Below are positions 13,256 to 22,651 of a stretch of 47,065 nt of DNA, in pieces; the first letter of the stretch is position 1; every line of letters begins with the position of its first letter. This stretch comes from Blastochloris sp. (GTDB taxonomy: Bacteria; Verrucomicrobiota; Verrucomicrobiia; Methylacidiphilales; JAAUTS01). The notes beneath the pieces were generated by a model. It saw only the letters and a list, made by a program, of their open reading frames with translations. It was not told where the DNA came from and ran no database searches. The stretch spans positions 1 through 47,065 of the forward strand of contig JAAUTS010000004.1 in NCBI GenBank assembly GCA_012031345.1. The letters run 5' to 3'. The translations under genes were made by a program, and so were the position numbers.

Positions 13256-14326
13256 TCAGAATCCATCCGAACAAATCGCCAGAGCCTCACGAATCCGCTC
13301 CTCGCTAACCTCCGTCGTCAGCAGAGTCCGACCAATCTCCGGCATCAACACCCACTGAATCCCGGTGGCTCCCGCCTTCTTGTCCCGCATCAAGGCAGGC
13401 TGGACCTGTGCCAAAGTCAGCCCCGGATGGGTGATGGGTAGTCCATGATTTTTAAGGATGGTCCGAACCTTCTCCACACTCCCTTCCGCCAAGCCCGCGC
13501 AACGTTCCGACAACCAAGTCGCCGCCACCATACCGATCGAGATGGCCTCCCCGTGCAGCAATTCCCCATATCCTACCGATTGCTCGATGGCGTGACCCAG
13601 GGTGTGCCCGAAGTTCAATACTGCACGCAAGCCTGTCTCCTCCCGTTCATCTGCGGAAACAATCTCCGCCTTGATCTCCACACATCGTTTGATGATCGGG
13701 GCCAGATTCCGGGGCCGCCCCCCGGCCACCTCGGCCAACAACCCGGGATCACGGATCAATCCATACTTGATCACCTCCGCCATCCCTGCCGCCAGTTCGC
13801 GCTCCGACAGGGTTTCCAAAAAATCAAGATCTACTAACACCTGCTCCGGCTGATAAAAGGCACCGACCAGATTCTTCCCCTCCGGTAAATTCACTCCGGT
13901 CTTCCCCCCCACACTGCTGTCCACCGCCGCCAGCAAGGTGGTCGGAATTTGAATGAACCGCACTCCGCGCAGATAACTCGCCGCCAGGTAACCCGCCAGA
14001 TCTCCCACCACTCCACCTCCCACCGCCAAAACCGTGGTCTTGCGGGAGAAACGGTCCTGGGCCAAACGGGAACAGAGATCGGAAAATTGGGATAATGACT
14101 TGCTGCCCTCACCCGCAGGAACCTCGTAAACAGAGCATTTCGGGGTCAACCCGGACAGCTCTTGTCGGAGGGTCGCGAACCAGTCTTGTCGCATCACATT
14201 CCCGTCCGTGACCAAGGCAATCCCGGACTTAAAATCCAGGCCCTTGAGCGCATCCGGCAGCAGGCCCTTTCCGATGTCGATGGGATACGAACGCTCCGCT
14301 AACTGAACTACAACCCTTTCCATCAC
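13256..14326 (-). CDS. aroB: 3-dehydroquinate synthase
   Basis: GGGVVGDLAGYLAASYLRGVRFIQIPTTLLAAVDSSVGGKTGVNLPEGKN. Confidence 0.95.
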   Translation of the reverse strand: MMERVVVQLAERSYPIDIGKGLLPDALKGLDFKSGIALVTDGNVMRQDWFATLRQELSGLTPKCSVYEVPAGEGSKSLSQFSDLCSRLAQDRFSRKTTVLAVGGGVVGDLAGYLAASYLRGVRFIQIPTTLLAAVDSSVGGKTGVNLPEGKNLVGAFYQPEQVLVDLDFLETLSERELAAGMAEVIKYGLIRDPGLLAEVAGGRPRNLAPIIKRCVEIKAEIVSADEREETGLRAVLNFGHTLGHAIEQSVGYGELLHGEAISIGMVAATWLSERCAGLAEGSVEKVRTILKNHGLPITHPGLTLAQVQPALMRDKKAGATGIQWVLMPEIGRTLLTTEVSEERIREALAICSDGF

Positions 14327-14521
14327 GACAACCTAGAGAAAACCCAGCTCTTGCCAATGGCATTTACCGTGGCGAACACTTCGCCTGCTTGCTGAGGAAG
14401 AATCCTGCGCTCTCATCCCGGCGTTTCCCGCGCGCGTGAGATATGTCCTCACACTGCTTCCAATTCACGATCATGGCTCAGGCCAGACTTGCCCCCACCT
14501 GTTTTCTCAACTTGAGTGGCC

Positions 14522-14686
14522 AGAGGCTGTCTAAAAAGTGGGTGAGCTAAAATTTCAAGAGAAAATTTCGTCCGGCGAGGAGCGACGAAGGCGCCTATCC
14601 ACAAGGATACGCAACTGAGAAGCAATAACGCAGGAAGAAATTTTTCGCAGAAAGTTTGCCTTGAGCCACTTTTTTAGACAGCCTCT
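14522..14686. mobile_element. MITE-like palindromic element, about 165 bp
   Basis: Terminal inverted repeats AGAGGCTGTCTAAAAAGTGG (14522-14541) and CCACTTTTTTAGACAGCCTCT (14666-14686); interior partly palindromic, no ORF. Confidence 0.75.
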
Positions 14687-14689
14687 TAG

Positions 14690-15205
14690 ATGAAGTTCGT
14701 GCCTCGGCTTCCACTCAACCCTGCCCAGATTCAGGCCAGAATCTTTGGCTTGCTGATACTGATCGGTTTTTTGATCTTGGCCCGTTTCATCAACCCCCGG
14801 CATGGTTCGGAATTTATTCTGTCAGGCTTCAGAAGAATCACCGGCCTTCCCTGCCCCCTCTGTGGCGGCACCCGAGCCACGCATTATCTACTTCAGGGGA
14901 ACTTGGAACAAACCCTTTACTACAATTGGCTGGCCATTCCTTCCCTCCTCGTCGCCCTGATCCTCATCATATGCTGGACCGCGGAGATCATCACCCGACG
15001 CATCCTCCTTCCCCACTTCAAAGTCCCGGTAAAAGTCTGGTTTCTGGCCCTGCCCCTGCTTTTATTGGTTTGGGGAATACAAATCCACTCCGCACTGAAT
15101 CATCCCAAACCCGAACTTCTCAATGCTCGTGGGCTTTACTTTAAATTCAATTCTGGAAGCATTCCCCCACAACCACTCACTCCAACCCCGGAAGAACCTC
15201 AATAA
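14690..15205 (+). CDS. DUF2752 membrane protein
   Basis: ITGLPCPLCGGTRATHYLLQGN motif with TM segments. Confidence 0.8.
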   Translation: MKFVPRLPLNPAQIQARIFGLLILIGFLILARFINPRHGSEFILSGFRRITGLPCPLCGGTRATHYLLQGNLEQTLYYNWLAIPSLLVALILIICWTAEIITRRILLPHFKVPVKVWFLALPLLLLVWGIQIHSALNHPKPELLNARGLYFKFNSGSIPPQPLTPTPEEPQ

Positions 15206-15819
15206 TGAAACAATGGTATTACGCTCAAAATGGTGAACGCAAAGGCCCCCTTGATAAAGCCACCGTCTTGAACCTCTACCAGAACGGTCAGATCCGGGCT
15301 GATGACTTGGTTTGGGAGGAAGGCATGAGTGACTGGGTCAAGGCCTCCACCGTCTTGACCTCCACTAACATCAATACTCCAGTTCCTAACTTGAGCACCC
15401 CTGCTGGTCCCAATCCGCTCAGCCCGGACACCTCAGGGAATCTGCCCGATTATGGGGATTTCCTCTGCTGGGGCATCGCCCTGATGTTGATCCCTTGTCT
15501 CGGCTTCGCGACTTTCATCGCCCTGATTGTCTTTCACATTTTGGAACTGATCGCGGTGCGCGAAAAAGTCCAGGCAGGTCAGGCTCAAGCTAGTTCCTAC
15601 AGCAATGTTCATCCAGTCCTCATGGCTCTGGGACTTCTTTGCTGTGGCTTTATCTTCTACCCCCTTTTCATGCACTGGCGCAATGAAACCAAATTATTCA
15701 AACCCCAACCCCATGCCGTCTGGTTTTCCATCGTCATTTTGGGCATCGTCCTCATCCTCTGGACTTCCTTGCAATTCTTAAATGCCTTCATGAACCTCTC
15801 CTCCCTCAACAACCTCTAA
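15205..15819 (+). CDS. GYF_2/DUF4339-domain membrane protein
   Basis: MKQWYYAQNGERKGPLDK...GQIRADDLVWEEGMSDWVKA N-terminal domain plus TM helices. Confidence 0.8.
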   Translation: MKQWYYAQNGERKGPLDKATVLNLYQNGQIRADDLVWEEGMSDWVKASTVLTSTNINTPVPNLSTPAGPNPLSPDTSGNLPDYGDFLCWGIALMLIPCLGFATFIALIVFHILELIAVREKVQAGQAQASSYSNVHPVLMALGLLCCGFIFYPLFMHWRNETKLFKPQPHAVWFSIVILGIVLILWTSLQFLNAFMNLSSLNNL

Positions 15820-15834
15820 CACCCCTTGCCCAAA

Positions 15835-16350
15835 ATGAAGCGATGGTTCTACGCCCGCAACTCCGAACGCATCGGTCCCGTCGATGCCTCGGTTCTGCGT
15901 GAACTGTTTGCCGCAGGTCAAATCCGACCGGATGACCTTGTTTGGGAAGAGGGCATGAAAGATTGGGTCAAAGCGGGTGATGCCCTCCCCTCTCTCAACC
16001 AGCCTCCTCCGGAAATCCCCGTCGCAACTCCTAACCAAGCTTGGCCCGACCCTCAGGTCCACCCCTATCCAGCCCAGGCCCGTGACTCCTCCCTGGCTAT
16101 CGTATCCTTGGTTTCCGGCATCATCAGTCTGGTCACCTTTATTTTTTGTTGTGGAATATTGGGCCTCGTGCCCATCGTCACCGGACATCTCGCACTTCGG
16201 GAAATCCGGGATCAACCCGGACTCTCCGGTAAAGGTATGGCTCAGGCAGGTCTCATCATGGGTTACATTTCCCTCTCGATCACCGTCCTTATTATTCTGT
16301 TCTATGGAATCATCTTCGCCATCGGCCTCTCTTCAGAACTCAACAAATAA
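15835..16350 (+). CDS. GYF_2 domain + DUF4190-like membrane protein
   Basis: MKRWFYARNSERIGPVD...GQIRPDDLVWEEGMKDWVKA; C-term SLAIVSLVSGIISLVTF...GHLALREIR. Confidence 0.82.
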   Translation: MKRWFYARNSERIGPVDASVLRELFAAGQIRPDDLVWEEGMKDWVKAGDALPSLNQPPPEIPVATPNQAWPDPQVHPYPAQARDSSLAIVSLVSGIISLVTFIFCCGILGLVPIVTGHLALREIRDQPGLSGKGMAQAGLIMGYISLSITVLIILFYGIIFAIGLSSELNK

Positions 16351-16357
16351 CGCCACC

Positions 16358-17371
16358 ATGTTTCCTGACTCCAGACTTCCTGACCCCAAACCGCTTCGTC
16401 GTCCCCGTCGTAATCGCCGCAGCGAAGGTCTCCGCACTGCCCTGCGCGAAACCCACCTGGGCCTGCAACATCTGGTTACCCCTCTTTTTGTCAAAGAAGG
16501 ACTGAGCCAACCCGAACCCATCGATTCCCTCCCTGGGATCTTCAGATTTTCCCCCGACGCACTGCTCCACGAAATCGAGAGACTTCATGGCCTGGGCCTC
16601 AGCACCTTCGCCCTCTTCCCTTGTCTCCCCCCGGAAAGCAAAGACCTGGAAGCTTCGGAAGCACTGAACCCTGACAATCTCATCAACCGCTGCCTGCGCC
16701 GCATCAAAACCTCCCTGCCCGGAGTTACTCTGATCAGTGATGTCGCCCTCGATCCCTACACCACACATGGGCACGATGGCATCCTCGACCCTTCCGGTAA
16801 CGTGGCCAACGACGCTACGGTGACCATCCTGGCCCGCATGGCTCTGCTGCAAGCCCAGGCCGGAGTCGATTACGTCGCGCCCTCCGACATGATGGATGGC
16901 CGTGTCCGTGCCATCCGTCATACCCTCGACCTCGCAGGTCACGAATCAACCGGCATCCTGGCCTACTCCTCCAAATTTGCCTCCGCCTACTACGGACCTT
17001 TCCGGGACGCCGTTGGCAGCCGCGTTTCCGGCTCCTACTTGGATAAACGCAGCTATCAACTCGATCCCGCCAACTCACGGGAAGCCCTGCTCGAAGCCCT
17101 GCTGGATGAGGAGGAAGGAGCCGACATTCTTATGGTCAAACCGGCCGGACTTTATCTGGATATCCTCAGCAAGCTACGCCAAAAGACATTGCTCCCCTTG
17201 GCTGCCTATCAAGTCTCAGGAGAATACGCTCAAATCCACGCCGCCGCCCAAAACGGCTGGCTTGACCTGAAACAAGCCCGTGACGAATCCCTCCTCGCCA
17301 TCCGCCGGGCCGGAGCCGATCTCATTTTCAGCTACTTTGCCCCCGCCATCGCGGCGGAATCTTCTATCTAA
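16358..17371 (+). CDS. hemB: delta-aminolevulinic acid dehydratase
   Basis: LVTPLFVKEG, DVALDPYTTHGHDGI, DYVAPSDMMDGRVRAIR, ADILMVKPAGLYLDI. Confidence 0.95.
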   Translation: MFPDSRLPDPKPLRRPRRNRRSEGLRTALRETHLGLQHLVTPLFVKEGLSQPEPIDSLPGIFRFSPDALLHEIERLHGLGLSTFALFPCLPPESKDLEASEALNPDNLINRCLRRIKTSLPGVTLISDVALDPYTTHGHDGILDPSGNVANDATVTILARMALLQAQAGVDYVAPSDMMDGRVRAIRHTLDLAGHESTGILAYSSKFASAYYGPFRDAVGSRVSGSYLDKRSYQLDPANSREALLEALLDEEEGADILMVKPAGLYLDILSKLRQKTLLPLAAYQVSGEYAQIHAAAQNGWLDLKQARDESLLAIRRAGADLIFSYFAPAIAAESSI

Positions 17372-17439
17372 AAAGCGGCAGCTGCCCATCGTTATTTTCG
17401 CGCCCGAAATTGGTTGTTTGCAGCTGATATGCAGCTTGT

Positions 17440-20253
17440 ATGGCAAATCTTTTGATTTATGTTTATTGGATGCGTTCAAGTCGGTTTCACTTCTTGCCAT
17501 TCTGGAAAATTCTACTCTGCTCCGTCCTCTTCTACCCCATATTCTGCCCGGCAGAAACGACCACCAATCTGCTGCGTAACGGCAGCTTCGAGGGCTCCCT
17601 TCTCTATTGGAATGGTCAAAATAAAAAGGAAGTCGTCGAAGGCGGTAAATTTGGAAAATACGCTTTTAAGATGACCGGCGACTGGTCTCTCAGCGCCCCC
17701 ATTCCCATGGAGCGCGATGCCGTTTACACCATCACACTCTGGGCCAAACTTGCTACGGAAGGCAACAATGTCCTCCAATTCGGTATGCGTCCCATGGCCC
17801 GCGAACATGAGGTCAGGCCAACACGTCTCTCCGAGCCACCTCCCAAGGGCGGCTTTCCGCTCACGACCGAATGGCAACGTTTCTCCGCCACCTTTAAAGC
17901 GGATTGTCCACGTCACGGCATGTGGCCGCTTCCCCACTACGGAATCAGTCTGGACAGCAACGATGATCGCACCCCGATTCTTATTGATGGCGTGACCGTG
18001 ACCAAGGGAGATCAACCCGCCGCCACTTATCTCCCCCGCAGTCCGATTGAAGTCACCATCCTTCCCACCAATTTGCCAGGCTATCGCGGAGCAGCGGGAA
18101 ACATGTACAAAAAAGGGGCCACGGCCACCCTGGATGCCCTTCTGCACAATCCCGGCGATCAGGCCCGGGAAGTCCTGGCCCGCTGGCAACTCATGGATTA
18201 CGAGGGCAGCGTTCCTTTGGCGGAGCCTGTGGACACCAAGATCAAAATCGCTCCCGGTGCCACGATCAAGGTTCCAGCCACCCTGCCCTTGAGTGCCAAC
18301 GGAACCGTCCTGGCTCGTTGTAGCATCCTCGATAGTTCTGGTAAGGTTCTGGATTCCTCCCACATTCCGCTCACTTCCCTGCCTTACGAAAAAGCCGCCA
18401 CTCAACCCAACTACGAGGAACGTTTCGGCGGCTCCTTCGCCGGTGGTGTGGAGTGTCTGGACCGGATGCAACGCATCGGCTTTGGCTGGACCCGTTGGTG
18501 GGCCAACAACAAGTGGCATGATTACGAACCGGAAGAAGGAAAATTTGACTGGTCCATGGACAAGCAACAACAAGCCTGGGACCGTGGCATCTCCAATCAC
18601 ATCGTCCTATACGGCTGGCCCAAATGGATCATGGACCAGGATCATCCCCTGCCCAGGGACATGCGCTGGCCGGCGGAGGATCCACGCTGGGAGGATCTCA
18701 GCGTGGTCACGGCCTGGGATCGCTTCGTCAAAGCCGCAGTCGAAAACTTTCGTGGCAAGTCGGTTGTCTTTCAAATCGCCAACGAACCCGGTCATGACCA
18801 GTGGAAAAAAGGTTGGATCAAGGAGTATGTGAAATTCAACCAACGCACCGCCAGGTTGATCAAACAAACCGACCCCAAGGCACGCGTCTCAGTCAACAAT
18901 GTTTATCTTAACCCCAGTCCTGATAACGCCGCCCTGCTCGGAGCGAAGGATTTCAAAAATTTCGATGTCTGGTCCTGGCACGACTACCATGCGGGCTGGT
19001 TGGGAGACGCCGTCACCATGAAGCGCATGCACTCCATGCTCGCGGAGGCCGGGGGCAAACACCTTGAAGTTTGGTTCACCGAGGGTTGGGCCTTCACCAA
19101 TACCTTGGTGGATCAACCCATCGCCTGCACCAGCTTGACCAGTGTCGAAAGCACCCACGCCATCATGAACTCCGTGGCGGAATTGACCGCCAATGGCCAT
19201 GATAAAATGGTTCTTTTCCATCTCATGTATGGCACCCATGGCATGAGCTTCTGGGATTACAGCGGCCCCGGAGTGATGCTCTGGGATTGGTATGACTATC
19301 CCACCGCCTTGGTCGGTGCCTGGAATGTCATCAACCATCACATCGGCCTCAGCCGGCAAGTGGGTTTTGTCCGTCCTCCCGGCGCCAATTTCTGCATCTT
19401 CACCGACCTTCGCAACAACCGCGGCGTCATGATCGCCTTCGCAGACCGTAATGCCAAAAATGACGTGGTCATCGACTTGCCCTTGAGCGGACTGACGGCG
19501 GAGGACCTTCAAGCCAATCCCGTTCAGATGGATGGAACCAAACTCACGCTGAAGGCCTCCGGCCGTCCCGTCATCCTCTACACCGCCACCGGAGGCAAGG
19601 GCGAGGATCTCCTGCCCAAACTCGAACCTCTGGATCGCAAACATCTCGGTTTTGTTAGTGCGGGTGAGGGCCAGACCAAAATCTATCGACTACCCGACGT
19701 CTGGGATGGCGTGGAAAAGAAAAGCAGCAAAGGCAACCCCGTGCTCAACGGAGACCAACCCATTTGGCGCGTGGACCGACTTTATCCTAACGACCCCATC
19801 ATGCCCGCCAACTACAGCCCCATGGTCTGGGGCAACCAACGCTGGGAGGCACCTGACTACTCCCAAGGCGGACATCCCAGCGTCACTTTAAAAGATGGCC
19901 TCGTCAGCATGGGCACGCTCGGACCATGGAACGGTAAGGACACCAATTTTAAAAAACAGCCCGCCCTCGTCTTTATTGTCCCGGAGAGCGGAGTGTATCA
20001 GATCCAATTCACCGCCCACTCCGATCCCTGGGGCGGAACCAAAGCGGATGCCTTCCTCTATCTCATGAAACGTGATGAACAGCGCGTTGGTGAATTGAAA
20101 AAAATTACCCTCAAAGCCGACCAAACCCCGATCAAATTTGAACTGGAGCTGGATGCCGCCTCAGGGCATGAAATCGTGATTCTGAGCGAGATGCCCAATC
20201 ACAACGGCTCAACCAACGTGATCTTAAAAGATCTCAGCATCACGAAAAAGTGA
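17440..20253 (+). CDS. secreted glycoside hydrolase-like protein (GH clan A type TIM barrel, N-terminal CBM-like region)
   Basis: Signal peptide; NLLRNGSFEGSLLYW; FQIANEPGHDQW (acid/base Glu) and LEVWFTEGW (candidate nucleophile). Confidence 0.75.
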   Translation: MANLLIYVYWMRSSRFHFLPFWKILLCSVLFYPIFCPAETTTNLLRNGSFEGSLLYWNGQNKKEVVEGGKFGKYAFKMTGDWSLSAPIPMERDAVYTITLWAKLATEGNNVLQFGMRPMAREHEVRPTRLSEPPPKGGFPLTTEWQRFSATFKADCPRHGMWPLPHYGISLDSNDDRTPILIDGVTVTKGDQPAATYLPRSPIEVTILPTNLPGYRGAAGNMYKKGATATLDALLHNPGDQAREVLARWQLMDYEGSVPLAEPVDTKIKIAPGATIKVPATLPLSANGTVLARCSILDSSGKVLDSSHIPLTSLPYEKAATQPNYEERFGGSFAGGVECLDRMQRIGFGWTRWWANNKWHDYEPEEGKFDWSMDKQQQAWDRGISNHIVLYGWPKWIMDQDHPLPRDMRWPAEDPRWEDLSVVTAWDRFVKAAVENFRGKSVVFQIANEPGHDQWKKGWIKEYVKFNQRTARLIKQTDPKARVSVNNVYLNPSPDNAALLGAKDFKNFDVWSWHDYHAGWLGDAVTMKRMHSMLAEAGGKHLEVWFTEGWAFTNTLVDQPIACTSLTSVESTHAIMNSVAELTANGHDKMVLFHLMYGTHGMSFWDYSGPGVMLWDWYDYPTALVGAWNVINHHIGLSRQVGFVRPPGANFCIFTDLRNNRGVMIAFADRNAKNDVVIDLPLSGLTAEDLQANPVQMDGTKLTLKASGRPVILYTATGGKGEDLLPKLEPLDRKHLGFVSAGEGQTKIYRLPDVWDGVEKKSSKGNPVLNGDQPIWRVDRLYPNDPIMPANYSPMVWGNQRWEAPDYSQGGHPSVTLKDGLVSMGTLGPWNGKDTNFKKQPALVFIVPESGVYQIQFTAHSDPWGGTKADAFLYLMKRDEQRVGELKKITLKADQTPIKFELELDAASGHEIVILSEMPNHNGSTNVILKDLSITKK

Positions 20254-20281
20254 TGCCGATCACTCACCCTGCCAACCCAAC

Positions 20282-20386
20282 TCAGGCCTTCTTCTTGCCC
20301 GCCGCGACAATACGATCATGTTTGGCGCGACGGCGTTGGCGTTTTTTGGCATTGGTGCGAGCTTTGGTTGAATTGGATGTACCCAT
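20282..20386 (-). CDS. 34-aa highly basic small protein, possibly ribosome/nucleic-acid associated
   Basis: Manual minus-strand translation: MGTSNSTKARTNAKKRQRRRAKHDRIVAAGKKKA*. Confidence 0.6.
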   Translation of the reverse strand: MGTSNSTKARTNAKKRQRRRAKHDRIVAAGKKKA

Positions 20387-20503
20387 AACCTATGCCAACA
20401 CCCTTCCCCATCCTGTGCAAGTGGAATCGCTTTCCATCACGCCATGCCGAAACACTCTGGATTGACGGCATCGCCTCAACGCAGGCATGATCTTCCTTTC
20501 AAC

Positions 20504-21619
20504 ATGCACCCTCAGGTCCCCTACTTCTCCCTCTCCGAACAACATCAGGCCCTCAAAAAGGATCTGCTCCACGCCATCGAAAAAACCATCGACCAAAACA
20601 ACTTTTGTCTGGGACCGGACGTGGATGCTTTTGAGACCGAATTCAAACCTTTCTCCGGCACGGATTTCTGCGTCGCCATGAACAGCGGCACCTCCGCCCT
20701 CCACATCGCTCTCCTGCTGCACAACATCGGACCCGGCGATGAAGTCATCACCACTCCCTTCACCTTCGCATCCACCAGTTGGGCCATTTCCTACGTCGGT
20801 GCCAAGCCCGTCTATGTGGACATCGAACCGAATACCTATCAAATCGATCCCACAAAAATCGAAGCAGCCATCAACTCCCGCACCAAAGCCATCCTTCCCG
20901 TTCACCTTTACGGACATCCCTGCGACATGGACGCCATCCTCGCCATTGCTGATAAACACGGACTCCCCGTCATCGAAGACGCAGCCCAAGCTCATGGGGC
21001 TGCTTACAAAGGCAGAATCGTCGGCAACCTGGGCCGTCAATCCTGTTTCAGTTTTTATCCCACCAAAAATCTCGGCGCCTGCGGGGAGGGAGGCGTGCTC
21101 TGCACCAATCAACCTGACTTGGCCCGACGCGCCATCGCTCTGCGCAATCACGGCTCCTACCAGCGTTATCACTACGAGGAGGTCGGCTACAACTATCGCA
21201 TGGAAGGAATTCAAGCCGCCGTGCTTCGGGTCAAACTGAGACACCTCAACTCCTGGCTCGAAGCTCGTCGGAGTCACGCTGAAGTTTATCATCAGCGGTT
21301 GGCGACTCTGACCTCCCTGGGACTCATTCTTCCTCAGGAACAAGTTTGGGCCCGCTCCTCCTGGCATCTCTACGTCGTGCGGCATCCCCGTCGGGATGCC
21401 CTGCAACAACATCTCCAGGATCACGGCGTCGGCTCGGCCATTCACTATCCCATCCCCTTGCACTTGCAGAAATGTTATGAACCTCTCGGTTATGCCCCCG
21501 GTTCCTTCCCCGTGGCGGAGCAAGTGGCCCGCGAATGTCTCGCCCTGCCCTTTTATCCTGAAATGACCCCGACACAGATCCATCGCGTCTGTGAAGTCCT
21601 GCAAGCTTACCCTGCCTGA
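20504..21619 (+). CDS. DegT/DnrJ/EryC1/StrS family aminotransferase
   Basis: GTSALHIALLLHNIGPGDEVITTPFTFAST, IEDAAQAHGAAYKG, FSFYPTKNLGACGEGG. Confidence 0.93.
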   Translation: MHPQVPYFSLSEQHQALKKDLLHAIEKTIDQNNFCLGPDVDAFETEFKPFSGTDFCVAMNSGTSALHIALLLHNIGPGDEVITTPFTFASTSWAISYVGAKPVYVDIEPNTYQIDPTKIEAAINSRTKAILPVHLYGHPCDMDAILAIADKHGLPVIEDAAQAHGAAYKGRIVGNLGRQSCFSFYPTKNLGACGEGGVLCTNQPDLARRAIALRNHGSYQRYHYEEVGYNYRMEGIQAAVLRVKLRHLNSWLEARRSHAEVYHQRLATLTSLGLILPQEQVWARSSWHLYVVRHPRRDALQQHLQDHGVGSAIHYPIPLHLQKCYEPLGYAPGSFPVAEQVARECLALPFYPEMTPTQIHRVCEVLQAYPA

Positions 21620-21633
21620 ACCCAACGCCCGAC

Positions 21634-22073
21634 ATGCCCGAACTGCTTCTCCTGCTCCAACTCAGCACCTGCCTGGCCATGACTGGCCTCATCTGGTATG
21701 TTCAGGTTGTTTCCTACCCTCTCTTTCACAAGGTCGGAGCCGCCGCCTTCCCGGCTATCACCTCGGCCTGACCCGCCGCACCGCCTTGGTCGTAGGACCC
21801 ATCATGCTGCTCGAAGCTCTCAGCTCCCTGCTCCTGCTTCATTGGATTCCCACTCCCCACAGCATGATCCCCTTCCTCACCCTTTTTGCATTGCTGGTCC
21901 TGATCTGGCTCTCCACCTTTCTCCTGCAGATGCCCCAACACTTTCGTTTGGAAAAAAACAAAAATCACCAAGCCATCCATCATCTCATTCTAGGCAACTG
22001 GGTTCGCACCCTCCTCTGGAGCCTGCGTAGCCTCGCCCTGATTCACCTCACCTGGCTTTCTCTCTGCCAATAA
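21634..22073 (+). CDS. small integral membrane protein, frameshifted at about 21750
   Basis: MPELLLLLQLSTCLAMTGLIWYVQVVSYPLFHKVGAAAF joins by a one-base shift to YHLGLTRRTALVVGPIMLLEALSSLLLL. Confidence 0.65.
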
Positions 22074-22130
22074 CTGAATCTCCGCGCTTGCCAGAACCTC
22101 TCTCTTTCGTTGATACTGTTTCACGCTTTT

Positions 22131-22403
22131 ATGGATCGTAAAACCATCATCCTCGTTGCCGCCCTCGGCTTGATCGCTGGACTCTGTGCCTACGGTGCCC
22201 GGCGCCAGTACAACCTGAAAAAAGCCCGCGCTCTCCGGGCCAGTTTCCGACCCCACTACACCAACGGTTGTTACATGGTCAAAATTGTGGATGGCCCCGC
22301 CTGGTCCATTGGGGAATTCGGCACCTTCGACGCCTCCAGCAACAGGCTCCTGATTGAAGGTGAAGACTTCGACGCCCAGGAATTTGAGTTCATTTTGGCC
22401 TAA
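22131..22403 (+). CDS. hypothetical small membrane protein
   Basis: MDRKTIILVAALGLIAGLCAYGARR N-terminus; ORF only. Confidence 0.45.
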   Translation: MDRKTIILVAALGLIAGLCAYGARRQYNLKKARALRASFRPHYTNGCYMVKIVDGPAWSIGEFGTFDASSNRLLIEGEDFDAQEFEFILA

Positions 22404-22429
22404 GCTCACTAGGCCCCCTTCACCATCAC

Positions 22430-22502
22430 TGCACCCGGCGGGGGTCGAACCCACAACCTTCGGCTTCGGAGGCCGACGCTCTATCCATTGAGCTACGGGT
22501 GC
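22430..22502 (-). tRNA. tRNA-Arg(CCG)
   Basis: gcacccgtagctcaatggatagagcgtcggcctccgaagccga...gggttcgaccc...cgggtgc cloverleaf; anticodon loop CTCCGAA. Confidence 0.93.
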
Positions 22503-22651
22503 TTGTTGGATTTAAAATCCTACTCAGGGCTGTCTGACCCGCAAGAAAATTGATCCTCGCCTCCCACATCCCAACAACCCGGAAACCCCACACCTTCATC
22601 GCAATTTCTTGACGTCACCGCCACCAAGTCTGATAGGCTTCCCACTCCATC

